Of a DNA stretch of 64,000 nucleotides, positions 35,275-47,700 are shown piece after piece. The translations under genes and the position numbers were made by a program. Every line of letters starts with the position of its first letter. Position 1 is the stretch's first letter. The DNA comes from Azolla caroliniana. Lineage: Eukaryota > Polypodiophyta. The notes beneath the pieces were generated by a model. It saw only the letters and a program-made list of their open reading frames with translations, was not told the DNA's origin and searched no databases. The stretch covers positions 3,038,001-3,102,000 of the forward strand of contig JBHGNT010000017.1 of the NCBI GenBank assembly GCA_043228905.1, written 5' to 3'.

Positions 35275-37622
35275 TCCAGCACCTTATAAAATTTCTCTTC
35301 AACAAAATCTAAAAATAATTTGCAATAATAGCATCCATGCTTAATCATGAAGCTATTCCACTATTTTAAACTCATAACATCTCCACAGTTATGGTGATTT
35401 ACGATCTCAAACTTACACTTCAGATGGAGTGCAGAGGCCTCTAATTTTTTTCATCCTTCAGTGAATGTTTTGTTACCTTCCTTCAATGGGCTTTGAATAA
35501 AACACCATATTAATTTTTTATAGGATAATGTCCAGCTGAGGCCACACATCAACATCTCTCTGTTTTCAGGCTCTCATCTTCTATTAAAGAATATTTTGCA
35601 CAAACAACACAAACGTAATGTTTGCCATCTTCCAAAGGTTGAATTTAATCATTAAATGATGCAGTTGATTCATCAGCATGGCACGCAATTGACTGATACA
35701 TCTATAAATCCATCCTCTATAACTATATATCCCAAATCCAAATAAAAATGCAGTGATACCTTATTTCTTCCTATGAAGACATGAACACATAAAGAAAGTG
35801 CTACCCCTTTAAGCATACCTTATTCTTTTTGGCACAGAGAAAAAATGCAACAGCTGTGAACACAGGACGCCCAAAATCAGCATGCCCTTTGCGTGATTCT
35901 GGCAAAGCAGCTATAAACCTCTTTTTGTACCTTCAATCAAAAATCTATCCATGAGAAGCCAAGCATATATAAAGAGTTGGTTTTTATTCTGACCAAACAA
36001 CCAATACTGAAAAACATACTCCGCCAAAGTCTTATGAACAGAACCTATGAGTCTCACGCAGCCAAACTGAATGGCTAACTCCCGCACATTCAAATCTGGC
36101 CTGAAAAGATGCAATTGAAATTTACTCTATTATTTATATTGGATGCTTTAAAACGTTAAACTGTCCACTCATATATGAAAAACCAACCTTAAACCAAGAG
36201 CATTCTGCAGGTTTGTTAAAGATCTTATGTAAGCCTTTTCTGATAATCCACTTACTCGTACAGCTTTTTGTCGATCAAAATCAACATGCAACCTTACAAA
36301 AAACAATCAATAAGTACGAGAACCAAAGATCAATCCATCTTGTTCTTTCACCATTGCCAGAATATGATATTAGAAATGTGCACTAGTTGCTTATTCACAT
36401 CAATGTTATTCTTGCATCATGCAAGGGCTATAATCACAGCAGAATACAAGTAAAACCTGGTTGAGATGATGTAGAGGATACTGATGCATTACATTCATAG
36501 TGACCATGCCCCTCGTCCTTTATTTGAAATAGAGTAAATTACCTTAATTGAGTAGCAAAGGCCTCTCAAATTTGATTACCTTTTTGACAACTTGCTTTGT
36601 GTCATAAAGTTATCCTAAGCAGCAATATAAATTTTTATATTCTTCCAACATTACTTCCATCATATATTATCAGTTATATACTTCACTAATGATAAGCATT
36701 GCTTCCACTTTACGGGCCTAAGTTCCAATCAATCCACATAAATTATTTTGCAACATTGTAAGAGATGAGAAGTAAATAGCAATTAGAATCATCTATGGCG
36801 TTCATTAAGTTATTTGAAATCAGCAATTTCAAAGGTCATATGCTATCTTTTCCGATTTTTGGCAAACACAACTGCAGTATTCCTATAGACACGCCATAAT
36901 ACCATAGGGTTTCCAAAAAAATATCTTGCACGTTACAAGATATCATTAACTATCCGCAATATCTCAAAATTTCTATTTCACGTGTCTTTAGACCATTCTA
37001 AACGATAGCATAAAGCATGTTAGCGTGTTTAAATGGGAGATTTCATTGATAAGTCTGGGTGACTATATCTTATACCAAGCTTTAAGAATAATTCTAAACA
37101 ATACTATATAAGTCATTCCGGATTAATTATATAGAAAAGTATCACTATGTTAGGACCGCAGACACATTGATCGCCTTTTGGTCGTTTCTAAACGAAATCA
37201 TAAACCGTGTTGGCACGAAAGAATACACTGCATCATTAAGGTCAAGACTGAAAGCTACCTTTTATTCATATGTTTTGTCACTATACACAAAATCGTAAAT
37301 GTACGTTCATATGCGCAAATAGAAGCTTTATAAAGAAAAGCAAGAAAAATAGGTGTGTATGAAGACGAAAAACACTTACAGAGAACACGCGATCTCGAAA
37401 CATAAGACGGCCTTGCAGACCTCCCCCTTTGTGAAAGAAAAAACCAGAAATAGCAGAGTGAGATTTTAAAGATCGAGATGGATAAAGAAGAGAGACGCAA
37501 AAGATACTAACCAAACCAAAGGCAGATGAGTCGAACTGTAGTTTACTGAGGCGTTCGAGCTCCTGCGCTTTTCTGATCACGGCAGGAAATCCAGACATGC
37601 CGAGCCTGTCGCGCAAATCCAT
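35181..37622 (-). pseudogene. ORC6: 5' half of ORC6 (exons 1-6) captured inside the MULE
   Basis: Exon 1 starts at 37622 and the copy runs through exon 6, ending at EFTS where the element sequence begins (35181-35186). Splice sites and reading frames of exons 1-6 look preserved. Exon 5 differs from the donor by one silent change (GGC to GGG). Exon 6 has three changes, one of them Met to Ile. Exons 7-10 are absent, including the conserved YEAWKS helix that binds ORC3 in other eukaryotes. With its own upstream region copied too, it could be expressed as a truncated, TFIIB-like-domain-only protein. Whether it is expressed is unknown. Confidence 0.88.
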
Positions 37623-38289
37623 TGCCAAAGAGAGAAGAAGAAGCAGAAGGAGAAGACGATGACTGCGTCGACGCCCCACCGAATATTGCAAGAAGGAATC
37701 GCCATAGCTGTGTTACGTGTATGTGAAAATCTGGCGGGAAAACAAGGGAAAGGAAAGATTTCAGACTCGAGTTTCTCTCCTTTGTGTTTGTGTGTGTTTG
37801 GGGCCAGGGGAGAAGGGGCGGGGGCCAAAGGGGGAGGGAGAGAAGAGAGTTGTGGCAAGAACTTTGTTGAAGGTGCTCGAAAGTCCCGAGATAGAATGGC
37901 ATAACTATTCGCCTTGCAAGCTAGATATTCAGTGTAGACTTTGACAAAGATGAGGATGGTTGATTGAATTTTGGCGTAGGGCATACAGTATAGTAACTGT
38001 CATAACCAAGTTCCAACAACTATGCGGTCGATTCGGTGTAGAGCATGCTTGTATTAATTATTGCATACCATCTACAGTTGAAGGGGTTTTAGGACAGTTG
38101 ATTCTTTAGACATCTACCTTTTTTGTACATGTTGCTTATTAAGATATGCAAGCATGTATAAATGATAAAGGAGTGTGTATTTATTCATATTTAAATATAA
38201 CCATTTTAGTTTGTAAAACCTCGTAGATGTCTAAAGAATTTTATTAGATACATGACATCGAATCACATTTTCCCGTAGGGATTAACATA

Positions 38290-38892
38290 ATTGATGCCTT
38301 GGAGTGTTGCACTTCCTTAGCTCACTACCACGTCCCAAAGGGTTGCCTTCCTCTCAATGGGCTAACTAGATTATTGGGGAACGTCACTCCCCAATGGGTA
38401 CGATTATGTCATACATCAACTTATAAAAGCACTTAACTTGTTACGGGCATGACCATATAATATCCCGTGATGAGAATTTACCGTAGTATTCTATGCATGT
38501 GGATAAGTGCGAGGGCTAAACGAGAGTGTAAAGAAGGGGAGGATTACTTTTAATCCTCGAGATTAAGACAACCTGTTAGGCCAAGTGTGAACTTGCTTGG
38601 GACCCTTGGGTCTTGTTATAAATATGAGGCCTAGCTACCCTCATTTGATCATCACTTGACTACATCGAGACTCTGTTTTGTGGTGGGTCAGCTCCTATAG
38701 TGAGCATGCCAGCACCATGTACGACTTGACGCCACGACGGTGGTATGGGACGCTGATCGAGGCTCGAGTCTGTCTCGATCCCTTCACTCAGGGATAGTCG
38801 GGTGGATTGATACCCTTCTTTCTCTCTCTCCTTTCTTGTTTCATATATCTTTTATCCTTATCAAATGCTTATGTTAGACCATCGCTCTAACA
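38290..38892 (+). other. LTR-like block in the captured segment (mirrored in the donor at about 56310-56940)
   Basis: A TATA-type GTTATAAATATGAGG (near 38617) is followed by a CATTTGATCATCACTTGAC leader-like stretch and a right end GTTAGACCATCGCTCTAACA. This is the layout of a retrotransposon LTR, possibly a solo LTR. I could not fix the left end or find a target duplication. Its presence in both copies shows it predates the capture. Confidence 0.35.
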
Positions 38893-41526
38893 TACGCCAT
38901 CAACCACTTAAGTTAATACAAATTAAGACACACTTAATCACGTGTTAGTCTCGATTAAATGGACAATCATTGTATATGAAACATAAGAGGTGTCTCAATT
39001 AAATAGATATTTATTAAAAAGAAATAACATATATATCTCAAATAATTAGGTGAAAACACTATACTAATGGCGCTTACTGGATGTAGAGGTTAGAGAATAA
39101 GGACCAAAAGGTAACCCCAAAGTTATGGCTCACGATGGCCCCTTTGATGTTACGGCTATTGCCCTTCCTTTTATACAAATTGGAAACCCCAGAAGTTCCC
39201 TTTCACATAACAAGCCCATTGGTCATTGATGTTCATACAACCAATAGTTGAAATTGCAATTTTTAGAGCCTTGTATAGTTTATTACAACTAAAAAAACAT
39301 GACATTATTTTCCTTGATAGACATGTGCATCCAATTTATGGTATGCATTATTATTTTTTCGCAATGACAAACCTTAATATCTTGCTCCATGTTGTTATCT
39401 GGATAAGACATTGTTGAGTTAAAATATATATGATATTCTTGAAGTCTGTTATCACGACATAACAATTCAGAGTCATATACCATACACTTTTCAAGCATTA
39501 GAAGAAACAAATCGCACTTTTCTAACAAGAAGGAGAATGTTTAGTTCTACTTGGTCGTGGATGTCAACTTTTGACACGACATTGGTTTGACCTTGGTATG
39601 AACCATGTGCTTTCCAAGTGGACATGGCTTGCCTGGTTAGTGGTTAATTCATTATTGGGAGAAGTGCTAAAAGTCGGGGTTAGTTTGCCATTTTATTGAT
39701 CGAATAACACATATTTATATTCGAGTTTGGGTTGATCATTTGGAAAATAATATTAACTTTGACACGTTTGGGGAAATAGATAAGACTTAGGGGAAATTTC
39801 AAAGTTTTTCCTTTTTCTCAATATGCTAATTTTATTTTGTGTTTGATATTCTTAACATTATATTATGTCCATCAATGTCGTGGACCGTGGTTGTTCGATC
39901 TTTCTCATTAGCCAAAATTATTGGAGAATTTCCCTATTGCTAAAATGTTATCAATTCGAATGTAAAATTTCATCTATAATTGTTTCTTGAACTTCTTTTC
40001 CAACGTTTTCATAAGTATGTATTCTTACAAATCCCACAGAAGCAATGGATTCCCATGGACTTTCTATCTATTTATTTTTCTTAGTCTTGTAGTATCAAAT
40101 AAGAACAATTTGGCCGTTGCAACTATAAAAGGTATCCATGGCACACTATATCTTAGTTTTTTTGTACCCAATTTTCTGCATCACTTGCATGATGTGCATT
40201 TTATGATTGATGCAATGGATACTTTCAATTTAGAATGCATTGGTCATACTATCCTAATTATAGGCCTCGAGAATCTCTTAATCTCTAATGCACATCTAAC
40301 TCAACAACATACAATGCGTAACAATATAAGCTAGTCTTTGGTCGTCAATAAAGGAGTTTACACATGTTTTATATGGAAGTATAAATATAAAATTGTCATT
40401 GATTATTTATAATGTTTTGGATAACACACTAATTGCATACTTGTGCAAATTGGAACTTTGTTTGTATAAACATTCAAAATGTGAGTAAATTTGTTTTGAT
40501 TATTGTCCAGTTTGACTATAGTCAAAATAAATTGCTATCTTATTTCATTGTTGGTTTGGGGGTTATATATAAGTTGTTAGCTACAACTCATTTGGAATTT
40601 AGTTAGCAACCATGGTGTTTCACAGATACTTCCTAATTATTGCCACATGCATTCACCGTGACAATTCTAATCGAGTAATAAGAGTAATTCATTTATTAGT
40701 TCTAGGTGTGAATGCAATAGATGGTTAATTAATTTGCATGAAGAACATTGTAGATGAAGGGAAAGCCATATTCAACGAAAAGAACCATCAACAATGAGAT
40801 TAACAAAATCATGTCTAATGAGAATATGATAAATTTTATAATGTGATGTTAATCTTCTTTAGTGAGAAAATGATTTAACTATGGAATGTAATTCTAACAT
40901 GCCATTGACAAATGAGTGAAAAAAAAAGCTCATGGATGGTGCACTCTCCAAATCTAAATTTAAGTCCCCCTTATTGCAAAAACATTTGGTAGTAACAAAA
41001 AGGCATCAAAAGCTACGAAGAATAATGTGATTTCTACAAGCTCTAATGGAACATATATGTTGTTAATAATATAAAGCAACATGTTTGTTTAATTATAAGG
41101 GAGAAACATGTAATTCATGTTCTAAGGTTCAAAACAGTAATACAACTTTGTCATGGGTATTGGATATATCTAAATAATCATATATCATGCACTCAACCTC
41201 ATGACACTCATGGAGAGAGTTGGAACTTCTCTATTTGAAAACAACATATGAATCAAATGTGCAATAGCAATAGACGATAGACAAACAAACACATGTCAGC
41301 AAACATTGAATTGAATTGATCTATAATGATTTACATACATTTTCATCTTTGGGTGCATGGTGGTTGACATGTGTTGGTATGTATATCTATGACTAGATCC
41401 TCGAATCCTTGAGAGTACTTGCTTATATTATGGTACATAGCACGCCAAGTTCCAACCATCCATGGGAATAATGTCTCACAAATTGAGTAACTCCAAAACA
41501 ATCACACTATACAAGAAAGTTCATCA
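38893..41526. other. Non-genic remainder of the captured segment
   Basis: It mirrors 53677-56309 of the donor. AT-rich, with only short frames of no recognisable family (for example 39987-40334). Confidence 0.5.
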
Positions 41527-41539
41527 CACTATACAAGAA

Positions 41540-41806
41540 TGACAGCGGGGCTCCTTCTGACAGAGTCGGGCTCCCTCTTGCATAGGCTGTCTGACAGCGG
41601 GGCTCCTTTTTGACAGAGTCGGGCTCCCTGTGGCAGAGTCGGGCTCCTTTTCGCAGAGTCGGGCTCCTTCTGACAGACGTTGTCAGCTTTTTATCCATCT
41701 TGGACGGTGGAGATCGAACGCGCCATCAGCGATGTGACCTGCACCGTCCCTCTCCGCGATTCCCTCACTTGCCCTCTTTAATATTTGGGAGCAGTTAGTC
41801 ACGAGC
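41540..41806 (-). repeat. Right terminal inverted repeat of the MULE
   Basis: Inverse of the left terminal repeat, ending GTCACGAGC at 41806. It contains the GGACGGTG...GCACCGTCC hairpin core and the GAGTCGGGCTCC modules. Its inner end at 41540 is separated from the captured segment by only 13 bp. Confidence 0.9.
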
Positions 41807-41947
41807 ATGTATGGATGGATGGATGGATGGATGGATGTATGTATGTATCATGTATGTATGTAATAATGTATGTATGTATGTATGTATGTATGCATCATGT
41901 ATGTATGTATGTGTGCATCATGTATGTATGTATGTATGTATGTATGC
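41807..41947. repeat. (ATGG)n/(ATGT)n microsatellite at the right border of the MULE
   Basis: ATGG units pass into ATGT units with interruptions (TATCATG, GTAATAATG, GCATCATG). It starts directly at the element's terminus, in the same strand sense as the microsatellite on the left border. Confidence 0.85.
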
Positions 41948-43979
41948 ACCCAAGTCATTTGTCGTCTTAACCTATGAATGCATGCATTGATGTTGTATTT
42001 CACATCTACATAATCAAGGATGTATGACGTGTTGCGGTCACGTTTCCATGATTTAGGGTGTACCCACCGTGTTCACATGCTCCCTATTTAGGATGTGTCC
42101 ATCAAGGTCAGCAACCATTTTTGACTCAGGATGTACATGTTGAGCTCAGAACCTTGTGTTTCCCTTATGGTTCTCTCGAAACATAGCCCAAAAAGAGAGA
42201 GTTGTATTTATCAGACAAGCCCATCATGTTTTCACTCTCGAGATACCTTGTCGACACATACTCACACCTTGATGACTTTCTAAAACAAGAGCACTCATCT
42301 TCATACTCAACTTTGAGACATCCTCGGTATACTAAAACATTGGGTGTATTACATACATATAAGCACCCTAATTCCTTGAGTATTTTTATTTTTGATAAGA
42401 TATAGCCTTACAAACAAATAAACTTTAGTCTGTGTGTGCATGTTGAATATCTATATAGGTTGCAGTTTGTGGAAGTGTGATTCCTAAACACCTATTTTTA
42501 GAAATGTGAAGCTAAACATCATATCAAAAACATGAAGGTAAATACAACATCAAACTTGTATTAATTTTCAATCTATGAGGTGTAGAAAGCGAGAGGATCA
42601 AACTCTTAATGTGCATTATATCAAACATAAAATATGCATAATATTATAATGAGTTGGAACCCTCAATATAGGGTTGCAAAGCACAAGATTCACCTCCACA
42701 AACCATCATGTTTAAGTGGTTAAACTTAAGTTTTTTAAATGACATGAGCTCGTGAATTTATATTCTGATGTATCATTGTGGATTATAACAAAACTCTCAT
42801 AATGTGTAAACGCCTATGATTCAGTGCATAATCTCATTGCCAATTGCCATTGCCTCCCATGACAGGTTTCCTTGTCTGAAGGCAATGCTTTCGTATTAAA
42901 CTTCCACATGTAATGTTCATCGGTATGAAAGTGATCGCAGATCCAATGGTGTCATTTCGAACCCCTAAGAGCCACGAATGCAGCTAGATCATAATAGAGT
43001 TCTGAAAGTGGATTTTGGTACACGTTCCCAAACATCATTTTGAAAAGCTCGCGTATACAAAAGCATAGTCATGTTACACAAAATACTTATTAGTCAAGTA
43101 GAAAAGTTTGGCTTGTTCTTATTAATCAACTAGCTAAGGTATAGATTAATTTGTTGCTTCTTATTATGACAGCATATAGTATCAATGCCATGTGTCAAGG
43201 TTCTTTATCGATTTGCTTTAGTTCAGCTTGTGAATATCCAGATAAACATTCTTTGATTTCAGTAACGTTTTTCACAAAAACATTGACTCCCTAATCTAGA
43301 AGCAAATAAATTAGGAGCTGTTATCTCATATATTTTCAATACTTTGGGTATGTTACATGTAGCTCAACAAACACCTTCAACCTCTCGAATTTTATCCAAA
43401 CTCAGATAAAATTCATCTATCTTCATTCAAGGTTAATATTTCTGCATACCAGCTACAATATATGAGAAGATAAAATGCAGTGTAAAACATTTTCATGATT
43501 CTAAACATAATCGCAGATGTACAAGTCAGTGACCAGACTTTATCACAACAATTGAATGCTACTATAATCTTAGTAATTAGTAATTTGCCAGCCAATTCAT
43601 ATGCATTTCATTTCGCATTAAATTAAACTAAGATCTAGATGCACAGTTAGTATATACTGCTGTAGAACAAAAATAGGTTGAGTGCATATTGTGAATCTCA
43701 TCAATAAATAAAAAACTGACATTCATTTGGGTCCAATTAATAATTTGCAAAAGTTAATAAATTAGCAGGCAGTAGTTGTACATATGTTACATCATTTTTC
43801 TATGCATTATTGGCATACAGCCTCAAAAATATGCAAGAAAAGTTCATATAATTCATATTGAACACCTTGTGGTGTAACTTGTTATAATAGTAATAAACCA
43901 TGATGTTCCTGCAAACAAAATATGTGCCATCCCATGCACTTTCTGAAACATATATGTTAGGAATACCTCATCAGTTCCT
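41948..43979. other. Intergenic, no gene seen
   Basis: AT-rich spacer. The last few hundred bases are presumably the 3' UTR of the minus-strand pyruvate kinase gene. No ORF with a recognisable domain. Confidence 0.4.
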
Positions 43980-44701
43980 TTACTCTTCAAGCTCTATGAT
44001 CTTTACAACAGATGAATCTCCTACTTTCTGGCACACAACTATACGATCATGCGGCTTGATAATTCCTGCAGCTTTCCCATGATCCAACGCAACCTTCAAC
44101 ACAGACTCGTTGGTAGCATTGGTTGCTTCTGCCTGTAATCCAAGTGATGTACCATGCAATGTGTGAAACAAAACAATACCATATAATTCAATCTAGTGAT
44201 GCATATGAAACAGAACTTACAGGATGCCTAGGGTCTGCCAGCATTGGAAATATACCACGGATAACTAAGCATTGCCTTGCCTGCAGATAGTTAGAAAGAC
44301 GAATACTGAGCAACTGACGATGAAATATTAAGTACTCATGAACATGAAATTTGTTGATTCGTCAAAAAATATAATATCAAAGATACCAAATGTCCAGAAA
44401 GACGTTTAAGAGTGATTACTGAAGCAATAATGGCTAAGACTACAACAGAAAGAACGAGTACAGAGCACCAAATGTCCAGAAAGGCGTTTAAGAGTGAATA
44501 TTAAAGCCATAAGGGCTAAGACTACAACAAAAAGAATGAGTACAGAGCACCAGCAGCGAAATGGAGTTCTCATTCATCTCTGTTCATTACAATATCCAAT
44601 TTCGATCTGCTAACTGAAATCTGAGGGCTTATCACACTATCTACCTATTAGATTTATGCACAGAGAAAGAATAGAAGAAACAGCAATACAATCAGTCCTT
44701 A

Positions 44702-44747
<46 letters not shown>

Positions 44748-47700
44748 GCAAATTAAAACTTAAAAATATGGTTAATCTGTGGCATATGTATCAATTGTTC
44801 CAAGTAATATACTACAATATTCATATTAGAAAACATAACATCATACAGAACCAGAAATAAGCAAAACTATAACGCAAAAAACAAGAGCCAGTGAATTAAA
44901 ATAAATTCAGAAGAAACATGGAACCACAATCAAAAGAGAAAACTGAAGGTATCCATGGGTAAAACACAGTATTCTAACCCACAGGCCACTATCATAAAAA
45001 AATGAGTCAGAAAGATTCAAACTAGATCTTATCCTCATATGTAAGGATATAAACAATAGCTACAACCAAGAGAAGAAATTGCATCATGCCATACAAGACA
45101 GAATTGAAAGAGATTTGGTAGAAATCCTTCATATTCATGAGATGGGAAAAGCTGTAGCATATTCTCTCACCTGAAATGCGCCAGTGAAACTCCAACGTAA
45201 TTGATTGGTGGTCAACCTAGGAATTACCACCGATAGAACAGGCATTGTTGGCCTATATTTTGCAATCAATCTGGTTATATCAAGATAAATAACATTATAT
45301 CCATACTGCATATTATAGAATTGTCCTATCCAGAATAAATCCAACAAATTATGGAACATCACAGATAAACTATTAACCATCACTATTATAAAGGTGGGAA
45401 TGATTTTGCACTGATGAAAACATTTTGTAAGATTTATAGTGAAATAACTAAATGTACATGGCTTATGTCCCTGCATGATGAACAAACCTCATGATACAAG
45501 TAATACATTCAAATACAAACATTATTTCTTGGCTTGAGAGAGCCACTTGTTAAATTCATGTTTTAATATATACCTGGCAGCTCTCCCAGATGACGTGAAT
45601 ACCACAATTACCGATGCTTTCACCTTAATAGCAGCTCGAACCTGCATGAACATCACATAAGCATTAATAGTACCATTGAGTAAGTAATTATTCTAAATAA
45701 AGACTTAATGAGAATGAACTTACAGCAGATGAAGCTATTGACTCAAGATGTGTCATTGGCTCACCAATGTATTTCACTGTTTTCTTAAAATACACAGCTT
45801 GATTGTAAACCTTCTCGGCCTGCAAAGCAACAAAACACATTTATTGCTTCTCTAGTTTCATGCATCCATGTAGAGGATAGGCTCTAACATTCAAAAGCAA
45901 ATGAGTTCCCACCTCAGCACATATCTTCCCGACCGTTGAAATAGTATCAACAGGATATAGACCACGAAGTGTCTCTGCTCCTAGAAGGATGGCATCAGTC
46001 CCTACAGGTAGCACATGGAGCAATGAATCATGAGGCACAGAAATGTGCATCTTTTGTCTATAATAAGATCATAAAATACACCAAGAATGAAATTGCTATT
46101 AGGCTGGACTTGTTATAATTACAATCAAAAACAGCGTTTGCAAGGCATACAGATTTTGGAAATAGAGAATGATCTTCCTTTATTTATAATAAGATCACAA
46201 TTATAGGGTTGAAATGAATAAAATTTACCATCTAGAACAGCATTTGCAACATCTGTTGCTTCTGCACGAGTAGGTCGAGGAGTATCAGTCATACTATCAA
46301 CAACACGTGTAACTACCGCAGGTTTACCAGCCATGTTGCATTTGTGCACTGCAGCCTTTTGGAACAAAAAGACCTGAAACCACACAACATGAACAGATTA
46401 GGTATGGATCACAATATGTTTCCAATGCCATGTAATGGATTTCCACTGACCTTCTCTGGTGGAAGATCAATCCCCAAGTTTCCACGTGAAAGGATGATTC
46501 CATCTGCTTCTTGTAATATCTCATCAAAATGTTTGAGCCCCTAGAGAAACATCAGCAACCATTCATAATCAAATCAAGGAACTTTGTCAGGTTATATAGA
46601 ATTACTAATATAAACTGCTATGGTTACACCATAAAGCTTAATTCCTGTCAGATTTTGAAAATATTGTTAACTTGAGTATTATCCCATACCTCTACATTCT
46701 CAATTTTTGCAAATATTTGTGTTTGATTTAAGTCTCCAAATTTCGCAAGATGAGCCCGAGCCTGAGACAGCCATGCATTGCATGATCCATCAGCATCAAA
46801 TACAGTGCACACCACACATGATAGAGTGCAAATTTTCTACCCAATACAATAAATCAATCCCCTCGACAACAGACATACCGCACGAACATCCTCCGCATGG
46901 CGAGTATAAGACAGAGAAAGGAAGTCAATGCTATTGCGTACTCCCCATGTTGCAATTGCCTAATTTGATTTCAAAATGGTGTTAGCCAAATCTCCACAAC
47001 ATGAATGCAACAGCAAAAATCCATGAAAGTAATGTGCAGTTTAAGACCCAGAAAAGGAGACGCCACGCAAAGCCACAAGAACAGCAGTAAGGTAGCAAAA
47101 AACATACCTCCTTGTCTGCTTCTGTCAAGGTGGGAAGATCAATATGAACCTGCGAAGCATGTGCAGTGAAGAGTGAACCTGCCAGAGTTGCACTGTTTTT
47201 CACGAGACAGAGGACATCTTTGCCTTTGATTTCCTTCACCTGGAGTAAAGTAAGTTATCAGAACTCTGCAGAGTAAACATATGGAACCAAATGGAAAAGA
47301 TTGCAAAACAAAAGCATGATCTGTGTTGATAGAGACAAATAACTAAACCTCAAGCCAAACTGAAGTGGTCTCACTTCCAGTGAACAGATATTGACCAACA
47401 AAAATGGTATTCCCTGGTTTAACAGCCTGTCACAAAAGAAATCCCACAAATGTTGCTCAACACCACTGAAAAACCATAGAGAGGAACATACAATTTTTGG
47501 GCTCAGGACACCTACACTAGCAAAATCAGCATAATTGATTGGAAGAATTTCAGATGAGGCATCTAGTGATGTATCTGATGATATAGTCACGAGTGCATCA
47601 GCTTCAAGTGCGATTGGTTTTTCACTCTTGTTGAAAACTTGTAGCTCAGGCCCCACAGTATCCAGCATAACCTGTGTAAAGGAGAAGAGTTACATGTAGC

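Larger units (their letters stand above)
35181..41526 (-). repeat. Captured host segment: inverted copy of 53677-60028
   Basis: About 6.35 kb matches the reverse complement of 53677-60028 throughout. Scattered substitutions and small indels separate the copies (6346 versus 6352 bp). It contains ORC6 exons 1-6, the ORC6 upstream region and an LTR-like block. The donor continues on both sides into unrelated sequence (the rest of ORC6 on the right, the coiled-coil gene flank on the left), which shows the direction of copying. Confidence 0.92.
27903..41806. mobile_element. Composite Mutator-like element with Ulp1-type protease gene and captured host DNA
   Basis: Long terminal inverted repeats at 27903-28165 and 41540-41806 bound about 13.9 kb. 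In order, the interior holds a broken MULE-type transposase (28402-29266, -), minisatellites, an intact ZnF-Ulp1 gene (29985-32002, -), a 1.66-kb palindrome around a 100-N gap, a promoter with a truncated second ZnF-Ulp1 copy (34578-35274, +), and a 6.35-kb segment copied from 53677-60028. MULEs that carry Ulp1-like proteases are known (Kaonashi-type in Arabidopsis, and a melon element), and MULEs that carry host gene pieces are known as Pack-MULEs. This element combines both. I found no exact 9-11-bp target duplication. Because of the gap, two nested or abutting elements cannot be ruled out. Confidence 0.75.

Noticed and set aside
39987-40334. 115-codon frame in the captured segment (mirrored at 54854-55207)
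   Set aside because: Hydrophobic but without a known family. The donor and copy versions differ at the N terminus, and no promoter or splice context supports it.
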